Source: Fragum whitleyi
Taxonomy: Eukaryota > Mollusca > Bivalvia > Cardiida > Cardiidae
DNA: 64,000 nt
Assembly: GCA_948146395.1 (NCBI GenBank)
Contig: OX411548.1
Coordinates: 35,162,912 to 35,226,911, forward strand
Reading direction: 5' to 3'
Part shown: positions 55,976 through 64,000 of the stretch, one piece after another
How the letters are laid out: each line of letters begins with the position of its first letter
Position numbering within the stretch: the first letter of the stretch is position 1
Position numbers and translations under genes: made by a program
Notes under the pieces: generated by a model
What the model saw: only the letters and a program-made list of their open reading frames with translations
Told to the model about the DNA's origin: nothing
Database searches by the model: none

Positions 55976-57167
55976 AAATAGGACTAGAGGGGTGCGGACT
56001 AGTCCAAATATTTAGACGTCTACACATGCACCATTCTTTATTTAATATTTACTATTCTGACATTTAACGTTTTACCTTTGTTATTGCAGTGTAACGTCTA
56101 AAAGTTTACTAAACTTTTCCCGTGAGCAAAAGTTGTTTCGCGATTAAAACAACTGTTACAGTAAACAGTACGATAGATCAATATAAATTAACTTAACACT
56201 AAATTCTGACCTGTGTTTTTCCAAAATTTTCAACGATCTTTTCTTAAAATCAAATCGATTGTTTACACTGTCAGATTTCGAATCCATTTGCTGCCATTTT
56301 GTTCCAACAATGCACCGCGCTTGGTGTGGTAAGTAAAAAGAATGACGAAAAGATAATTTTTTAAACGAAAAAATAAAGCTGACACAACCAGTTCATAAAT
56401 GATCTTCAGCTGAAGTACTTAATGTATTTCAGATTATTTCAAAGTAAATGACATTTGTGTCTTTCATTATCAACTAGTATGTTGAAAAACAGTTATTGTT
56501 ACTTATTAAATCGACAAATTTTTCGGAATGCGTATGGTAAAAATTCGCAACTTCCACTGTCTCGATATTTGGTATATAAAGATATTGGTGTAGTTTCGTT
56601 GTATTAAACGATATTTTAAGTCTAAATACAAGGGCATAACTACCATTAAAACAACTAATTCGTATCTCGAAAATACAGATGATGAATGGTCAGTACATTG
56701 TAACTACAGCTTATCCAAGATGTTGTAACGATGTTTTGATTATTCATAGATGCTCAAATTATATAATGAAGGACAATCATCTGTTGTCACAATTCAATTA
56801 TCTTTTGTCACAGTTGTTTACAAATTATGGTTGTTTACATTTTTTAATCTTTTATATTTCGGTGGAAATATTTCTTATTATTGGTTCGACCATTTCCACG
56901 TGCTTTATTTGTTTACACAATTGGAATGTTCGGCATTGTTCATTGCGGTAAATTGTGATTTCCGGGGTTGTTGTGTTTCAGTTGGGATTATTTTATGATC
57001 TGGTAAGTTCACGTTTCATAAGTTGTTTCATGCAACGAATATTTGATTGTTCTTTGTATTGATATAAAGGTTGCTTGGCAGTTCATTCTTATAGCATGTG
57101 TATTTTGTGTCTAAACAACGAACCGTTTCTTCATCGGGATTTGCTTGGGGAAACAAACAGGAAACTG

Positions 57168-57226
57168 ATAAGACCCGACATACACGATAAAAGTCAAAAT
57201 GTAAAATAACGTATGTCGGGTCTTAT
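57168..57226. repeat. Hairpin in block B2
   Basis: Same 16-bp stem and identical loop as 55917-55975, although surrounding block sequence has diverged. Confidence 0.9.
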
Positions 57227-57424
57227 AAATAGGACTAGGGTGCGGACAGGCGAGTGGGTTTCAAATAATTCCATAGATTAGACTTTTGTAATGTTCTTAA
57301 CATCGAAAGCATCTCCTATATGTCTAGATAAAGCTTGTATAATAAGCAAAAATGGTTGAAAATGATTATACCAAAATTTAGTGAATTTGTAGTGATGGAC
57401 AGTGGGTAGACTCATGACACTGTG

Positions 57425-57500
57425 CCCAGTTAGCTCAGATGGTAGAGCACCGTGCTAGTGTTCCGGTGGTTGTGGATTCAAGTCCTATGTCGGGTACATC
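57425..57500 (+). mobile_element. tRNA-like sequence, probably SINE head or tRNA pseudogene
   Basis: A-box TAGCTCAGATGGTAGAGCA and B-box-like GGATTCAAGTCC at tRNA spacing. The presumed anticodon loop CTAGTGT would read AGT (Thr). Anticodon stem has a mismatch and the acceptor arm does not close well, so a functional tRNA is unlikely. Confidence 0.5.
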
Positions 57501-59262
57501 TTTTCTGCCTCTGATAACTTCAGAATGTAGGGTGACCGGTCAACTCTGCCCATTTTCAACTTGGCCTATCTGCAACTCGGCCCTATGTATAACTTGGCTC
57601 AAAATCATTTTGTTATAAACATTCAAGCGCGTAGCTGCCTATACCCAGCTGCCTATACGCAAGTACGCAGCTGAGTCCACAATATTTTGAAACAAAAACA
57701 TAACATTTTTCAGTTAAATACTTTATAAATCATATGGCCTAAATTGTACACGATACCGTAGTAATTTTTATTATAAAAGTCATTGACAGTTCACATTGCA
57801 GCTCTTTAAGGTCGGAAGTTTGCACATGCCGTATTTTCGAAATGTTAACAATGTTTACATCGAGTTAGAAGTCATCAGCAGAATCAGCGATAGAAAAGAG
57901 GAAATTATAACTAAAATGTATCTTTGTATGCCTAGTGCTTACTTGTTTTTGTCTGTTTACATGGAAATGGATATTATCATTAACAAGTGTGGCTGTGATT
58001 GTGATACTAAGTAGGACAGGGTTCAACATTAAGACATTGTCTAGTAAATTTTCTGTTCCCACTAGTAAAATCCGTGGCGAGGTTGCCCGACTGGTCTAGT
58101 GGAAAAATCTTGAGAATAAAAAAATAATTCACTATATAATTGCGATAGCATCATGAAGGAAAAGGTCGAATATAAATGTAAAGCGACATGTCACATGACC
58201 TTGGTAAAATTAGGCAGCATGGCAGAAAACCCCTTGTGCCATAATGCATGATTAATTAAAACAAGAAGCGATCATGCTTTAAATTCAATGCAGATATTTA
58301 TTTAGTAGATCTACCTATGTTTTACGGTCAAATTATTAAAGTAATTAGAAGTGAAAACTGTCTTGTACATTCTCAAATTGTCATTCAAATTTATTATTTG
58401 ATATTGAAATTAAAGATTAATTAAAGAAACATCTGACATTCACTTTTTTAATGACACAGCAATTTCCTCCGATCCTTACTGGGGTCGTGTGAGAGTTTAC
58501 ACAAAATTCTTAAATCTGCGACAGTCTTTCTCGAAATTGGAATCAAATGGTCTAATCAAGTTATTTGTCAACACAAAAATTTAATGTTACAGATTTGAGA
58601 ATAAAAAAAATGGACTGGCTTTTTACTGCTAACACAGAGCTTCTCATAAAGCTAATCAACATGGATTCATTTGCCTAGAAGTAGCTCTTTCACTTTCTTT
58701 ATCTACTGTATTTGTCTTTAACGTCCGCAAACTTGGAATATTCTGTCTGTAATTTCATCTTTTTATAGTCATTTTGCCATCAAAACCATTTATTTTTAGC
58801 GTAGTTCAGTAGCAATTAGTGCCAGTAAAGATTAATTGGCTTGTTGCTTCATCCGTCCATCCATGCATCTATCCTCCAATGATTATAAAAAATCACCTAA
58901 TCTAGGCATCGGATTTCATACACATTTAATTACACAGAGATGATCCTAAGGACAAGACTTTTTAAAAAAATTCACAGAATACTATAAATTATAAGGAACT
59001 CTGGTTGCCATGGCAACACAGTGGAAAAAATATCTTCAATTTCAAGGCCTAGAATTTCATACTTTGAATAAAGCAGTATTGCATAAATGCAGTATTACCT
59101 AATTCATTACTACCAAACCACTTGAATGTTCTCTCCAATAAAAACAAGCATTGTGTTTTTGGCTCCAAAGAAAAACTTTAACTATCTCCTCCAAAAATTG
59201 CAAGGCCTACATCTATTAAATTTGTTAAGATATTATTCTCTACTGATAATCTACTTTAAAAA

Positions 59263-59490
59263 ATTCCTATGCCAGGTTGAATCCCAGACTGCTGCACTCA
59301 TTCTTTCCGACTAATTGTCTCCCACCAATGGGTTTATAATCGTAGACCTATGTGAGATAGCAGCTGGAGGCTAGGAAAGGATGTGGTGGTTGTACTGGTG
59401 AGAGAAATACCAGGGTACCATTGTAAGGTGCTCCAGAGCTGGGATATTACTGAAAAATTGTTGAAAGCAGGGTTAAACTCCATTCTATCA
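59263..59490 (+). mobile_element. tRNA-derived SINE-1, 5'-truncated copy
   Basis: Shares TCTTTCCGACTAATTGTCTC, GAGGCTAGGAAAGGATGTG, AAATACCAGGGTACCATTG and the tail TGAAAAATTGTTGAAAGCAG with 33537-33790. Confidence 0.75.
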
Positions 59491-60204
59491 ATCAACTAAA
59501 AATTCCTATATTGTGGGATCCTGAATTTTGCATAGAAATAAAAAATGAATGTTAACATCTACATTGTATTTCTCTGATATTATAAGATCAAATCTTGTAG
59601 CATTGCAATACTATCCTCTATCAAAATACTTTAAATGATAACCCCCTTTAAGAAATCAAAGCACTGAAGAACTGATGATGGATGTTTCTGTTGGCATAGT
59701 AGAGTGATTCTTCCATTTGTTGAGAAAAGAGAAATTTTAAATATTAAATTACGATAAAAGGAAAATGACATGACCCAAGTTGGCATCTTGCTTCAGATAT
59801 ACATTATCAACATATATCATCAATCGTCAACCAAAGTCCTGTAATTACAAGGTTTCGATAACTTTCGGCATTCTCTGACAGTACAAAAGAATCTTTAATC
59901 TATCAGGCTTCAGTTTACTATCAAGCTTTCGTGGCAGGGGATGTCCATGTCCAACATGGCTCTTGTTTTTGGGACAATGCCTTATTTGGGGAGCATAATC
60001 CGTCTCTGACGGCTCTTGTCATTTTCAAATGAAAAAAAGAAAGGGTAAGCATGAAAAATAATTGCAGACACTCTCGAGATTGAATGTTGTGTGTTGAAAA
60101 GTAGTGTAAAAACCCATTGCATAAACTTTTATCGACCTAACTGCTTTACACTACCTGCTCGCATTGTATCCGTATTCATGTGTGTGATCTAGGTTATTAT
60201 TCTA

Positions 60205-60458
60205 TTATAAGTAGTTACAAGTGTCAGGGAAGGTTACCATTCCAGTAATTCCATTTACCAAGTTTTCATGAGTGACCTCCCATTGACCATTGGGAAACAA
60301 GGGGCAAGTTACCCACTGTGCCTGAAAAGTAGTACTATCCGATCTTAGAATCGTGTATGAATTCGCTTTTAAAAGATGCCTTTGAGGTTTCAACAAGTTA
60401 TGTAGAATCCTTGTTTCAATCCATTTTTGAAATGCATAGTTGTCAGACGCAGACAATT
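60205..60458 (-). CDS. Putative terminal coding exon, unknown protein
   Basis: After the acceptor tactctttttctag an 83-codon frame runs to TAA (60207-60205), entering with two bases of a split codon. The sequence includes SDNYAFQKWIETRILHNLL, FQAQWVTCPLFPNGQWEV and ends FPDTCNYL. Its composition looks coding, with balanced hydrophobic and polar residues and no low complexity. The rest of the gene would lie at higher coordinates, past the repeats and probably outside the window. I do not recognise the family. Confidence 0.4.
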
Positions 60459-60756
60459 CTAGAAAAAGAGTAAATTGAATCTAAGTGAGCACTACTGTTT
60501 TGAAAACCTATCAACATCTGACAGGATTGTTCTTACGCGTTATTAACACTGGTGAACGTAAACGTCCACCAAAAAGAAATAAAAGAAACTTTTATTTAAG
60601 GTATCAAAATCAATTTTAGGTCCAGATGTGCATTGCAAAAACCCCCTTTTTAGCCACAAGGCTCATTATGAAAGTTTCAAGTTGATAGCTATTATGCTCT
60701 AGGAGATGTGCTCCAGACAAATTCTAAGTATAAACAAGGTGCCAAATTGTCACAAG

Positions 60757-61709
60757 ATACACCCGTCACACTGCTTAGTATTAACTGGGGGTTTGAATAG
60801 AACTGAGGTGATTTTGAATGAATATTTTTTGCACCCATGAAGTTTCATGATCCTAACTATTATACTTTTACATATATACTCCGTACAAGATTCAAGTCTG
60901 AAAAACAACAAAAGGGCAATAACTCAAAAAATGGGTCAGGTAAAATTATGGTTATTATGAAAGTTTCAAGTTGATAGCTATTATGCTCTAGGAGATGTGC
61001 TCCAGACAAATTCTAAGTATAAACAAGGTGCCAAATTGTCACAAGATACACCCGTCACACTGCTTAGTATTAACTGGGGGTTTGAATAGAACTGAGGTGA
61101 TTTTGAATGAATATTTTTTGCACCCATGAAGTTTCATGATCCTAACTATTATACTTTTACATATATACTCCGTACAAGATTCAAGTCTGAAAAACAACAA
61201 AGGGCAATAACTCAAAAAATGGGTCAGGTAAAATTATGGTTATTGTACACTGCGCCCCCCCCCCCCCCCCCCCCCCCCTGGTGAGATCTTTACACCCATG
61301 CAGTTTCATGATCCTACCTATTATACTTTAAGAGATATACTCCGGACAAGATTCAAGTCAGAAAAACAACAAAAGGGCAATAACTCAAAAAATAGGCCAG
61401 GTAGAGTTATAGTTCTCGTGCACTGCACTCCCCCTTGGTGAGATCTATACACCCATGAAGTTTCATGATCCTAGCTATTATACTTTTAGAGATATACTCT
61501 GGACAAGATTCTAGTATGAAAAACAACAAAGGGCAATAACTCAAAAAATAGGCCAGGTAGAGTTATGGTTCTTGTGCACTGCACTCCGCAATGATGAGAA
61601 GAATACGATTGCCAAGTTTGAAGTCCATCAAGTGACAGAGTTATGCTCCTGACAAAGAAGTGGACGCCATGGGTGATCCCATAATACGTCCCGTCTTCGA
61701 CGGGCGTAT
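60757..61709 (-). mobile_element. Family S element, copy 1 (reverse)
   Basis: Read on the minus strand: starts ATACGCCCGTCGAAGACGGG at 61709 and ends near GACGGGTGTATCTTGTGAC at 60757. Interior blocks share AGGGCAATAACTCAAAAAAT and AAGTTTCATGATCCTA. A 289-bp segment (about 60667-60955 and 60956-61244) is doubled almost without change. A C-run of about 27 lies at 61254-61279. Confidence 0.78.
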
Positions 61710-62253
61710 AAAAATAACAAAGGGCAATAACTCCAAAATTATGCAAGCAAGAGTTGTAGTTCTTGTGCACAGCACTTCTCTTCCATGAGATCTATCCATC
61801 CATAAAGTTTCAAGTTGATAGCTATAAGACTTTAGGGGATATGCTCCAGACATAATCTAAGAATAAAAAATAACAAAGGGCAATAACTCCAAAATTATGC
61901 AAGCAAGAGTTGTAGTTCTTAAGCACTGTACTTGTCCTCCATAAGATCTATCCACCCATAAAGTTTCAAGTTGATAGCTATTATACTTTAGGAGATATGC
62001 TCTGTGGTCAGATTGCAAGGACTCAAATAAGGTGTTATCTTATACAGGTAATATAAAGGTAACAAACATTAACCCCCCTTTTTGCATGACATATTTTTAG
62101 ACACAAATTTCAAATAGTTTATTGTAAAGGGCATCTGATTTGCTACTCAAATGTGAAATTGCATCAAATTCTGAACATAAGACTAGGAGAAATGAAAGAA
62201 TAACTGTATTTTACACGCTAATGTAAAGGTAACAAACATTTAGCCCCCTTTTT

Positions 62254-63597
62254 ATACGCCCGTCGAAGACGGGACGTATTATGGGATCACCCGTGGCGTC
62301 CGGCGTCCGGTTGTCCGGGCGTCCGGGCGTCCGGGTGTCCGGGCGTCCGGGCGTCCGGCGGCGTCCACTTCTTTGTCCGGAGCATAACTCTGTCACTTGA
62401 AGTCCGATTGACTTCAAACTTGGCAATTATATTCTTCTTATCATTGCGGAGTGCAGTGCACAAGAACCATAACTCTACCTGGCCTATTTTTTGAGTTATT
62501 TCCCTTTGTTGTTTTTCAGACTTGAATCTTGTCCGGAGTATATCTCTTAAAGTATTATAGCTAGGATCATGAAACTTCATGGGTGTATAGACCTCACCAA
62601 GGGGGAGTGCAGTGCACAAGAACCATAACTCTACATGGCCTATTTTTTGAGTTATTGCCCTTTGTTGTTTTTCATACTAGAATCTTGTCCGGAGTATATC
62701 TCTTAAAGTATAATAGCTAGGATCATGAAACTTCATGGGTGTATAGATCTCACCAAGGGGGAGTGCAGTGCATAAGAACCATAACTCTACCTGGCCTATT
62801 TTTTGAGTTATTGCCCTTTGTTGTTTTTCATACTAGAATATTGTCCGGAGTTTATCTCTTAAAGTATAAAAGCTAGGATCATGAAACTTCATGGGTGTAT
62901 AGATCTCACCAAGGGGGAGTGCAGTGCACAAGAACCATAACTCTACCTGGCCTATTTTTTGAGTTATTGCCCTTTGTTGTTTTTCAGAATTGAATCTTGT
63001 CCGGAGTATATCTGTAAAAGTATTAAAGCTAGAATCATGAAACTTCATGGGTGTATAGATCTCACCAAGGGGAGGTGCAGTGCACAAGAACCATAACTCT
63101 ACCTGGCCTATTTTTTGAGTTATTGCCCTTTGTTGTTTTTCAGACTTGAATCTTGTCCGGAGTATATCTCTACAAGTATAATAGCTAGGAAAATGAAACT
63201 GCATGGGTGTATAGATCTAACCAAGGGGTAGTGCAGTGTACAATAACCATAAGTCTACCAGGCCTATTTTTTGAGTTATTGCACTTTGTTTTTTTTTCAG
63301 ACTTGAATCTTGTCCGGAGTATATCTGTAAAAGTATAATAGCTAGGATCATGAAACTTCATGGGTGTATAGATGTCATCAAGGGGGAGTGCAGTGCACAA
63401 GAACCATAACTCTACCTGGCCTATTTTTTGAGTTATTGCCCTTTGTCGTTTTTCAGACTTGAATCTTGTCCGGAGTATATCTGTAAAAGTATAATAGCTA
63501 GGATAATGAAACTGCATGGGTGCAAAAAATATTCATTCAAAATAACCTCAGTTCTATTCAAACCCCCAGTTTATACTAAGCAGTGTGACGGGCGTAT
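62254..63597 (+). mobile_element. Family S element, copy 2 (forward)
   Basis: Starts ATACGCCCGTCGAAGACGGG, has a GGGCGTCC minisatellite (62294-62370), then about seven ~155-bp units (GCAGTGCACAAGAACCATAA, CTTGTCCGGAGTATATCTCT, TAGGATCATGAAACTTCATG). Ends GTGTGACGGGCGTAT, inverted relative to the start. Confidence 0.82.
62294..62370. repeat. GC-rich minisatellite (GGGCGTCC)n
   Basis: About nine near-identical 8-10 bp units of GTCCGGGC in an otherwise AT-rich region. Confidence 0.9.
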
Positions 63598-64000
63598 CTT
63601 GTGACAATTTGGCACCTTGTTCCATGATTTATTTGTTTATGTTAATTTCAAATTGTTTATAGTGAAGGGCATCTGATTTGCTGCTCAAATATGAAATTTC
63701 ACTAAATTCTGACTGTTAGACTAGGAGAAATTTGAGGAAAACTGTTTTTTACCCTAAGTCCCCTTTTCCTGTGACGAGATCTCAAATCCAAAAACCGTCA
63801 CAGATGCATCAACACTATATCATAGGCAGTTCACATGGTAAGTTTCATTTGATTTGACCCAAGCACGGGGGGTGATGTCCATAATCGGAGCCACCGGCTC
63901 CGCTTTCAAAATCATGTGTGGAACTTCCGCTCCACGTGGGGCTCCGATTATGTAGATGTAAACATTTCATATTTTGAATGAAAAATGGGGTAGGAGGTCG
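63598..64000. other. Window end, spacer
   Basis: Contains an inverted pair ATAATCGGAGCCACCGGC / GTGGGGCTCCGATTATG-like (63882-63953), possibly another terminal repeat. Nothing coding recognised. Confidence 0.45.

Larger units (their letters stand above)
55565..57245. repeat. Tandem duplication with ~1.25 kb period (B1-A1-B2)
   Basis: Block B (CCATTTCCACGTGCT, GGAATGTTCGGCATTGTTC, GATCTGGTAAGTTCAC, CGAACCGTTTCTTCATCGGG) occurs at about 55610-55990 and 56880-57240. Block A (55985-56475) lies between them. Arms differ by scattered substitutions. Confidence 0.82.

Noticed and set aside
57425..57500. Functional tRNA-Thr gene
   Set aside because: Anticodon stem mismatch and poor acceptor pairing; more likely a SINE head or tRNA pseudogene.
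62254..63597. Minus-strand frames of 110-123 codons with repeated peptide words
   Set aside because: They are translations of ~155-bp tandem repeats of a mobile element and occur only because the unit length permits open frames.

Overview
This is eukaryotic nuclear DNA, most likely from a mollusc and probably a bivalve. The evidence is: intron-rich genes with tiny exons, AT-rich spacers full of non-autonomous DNA transposons with inverted-repeat ends, tRNA-derived SINEs, and elements with core tandem repeats followed by an ACGG-type microsatellite (the bivalve 'pearl' layout). No bacterial-type operon, rRNA gene or CRISPR array is visible.

Two multi-exon host genes lie on the minus strand. 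(1) A thiopurine S-methyltransferase-like gene (TPMT) in 8 exons runs from 15447 down to 291. All exon phases join, giving 264 codons, but codon 92 in exon 3 is TAG. (2) A cytosolic thioredoxin gene (TXN) in 5 exons runs from 35564 down to 25280. It encodes 105 residues with an intact CGPC active site, and its first coding exon has only 8 codons. A further possible minus-strand terminal exon of unknown function lies at 60205-60458.

A single-exon 837-codon ORF (46086-48599, minus) has transposase-like features: a basic coiled coil, a D475/D558/D599 arrangement, the HGKGPCDG motif and a Tudor-like C-terminal segment. Paired 14-bp motifs (TGTCCCGTTCATTA) flank it on both sides, inverted relative to the ORF and carried on roughly 370-390 bp repeats. 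I read this as an uncharacterised autonomous DNA transposon with subterminal repeats; its exact ends were not found.

Layout: 0.3-15.4 kb TPMT with introns packed with MITEs; 15.4-25.3 kb intergenic repeats; 25.3-35.6 kb TXN with nested elements in its last intron; 35.6-46 kb repeats; 46-49.8 kb the transposase-like element; 49.8-60 kb spacer with long hairpins and a 1.25 kb tandem duplication; 60.5-63.6 kb two head-to-head copies of one tandem-repeat element.

The points most worth following up are: TPMT intron 2, which is almost entirely one MITE (an introner-like intron); the isolated nonsense codon in an otherwise intact TPMT gene; the inverted paired-motif arrays around the 837-aa ORF; the shared end rules of three different 'CAAG...CTAA' element families; and repeats that carry consensus CRE octamers (TGACGTCA).
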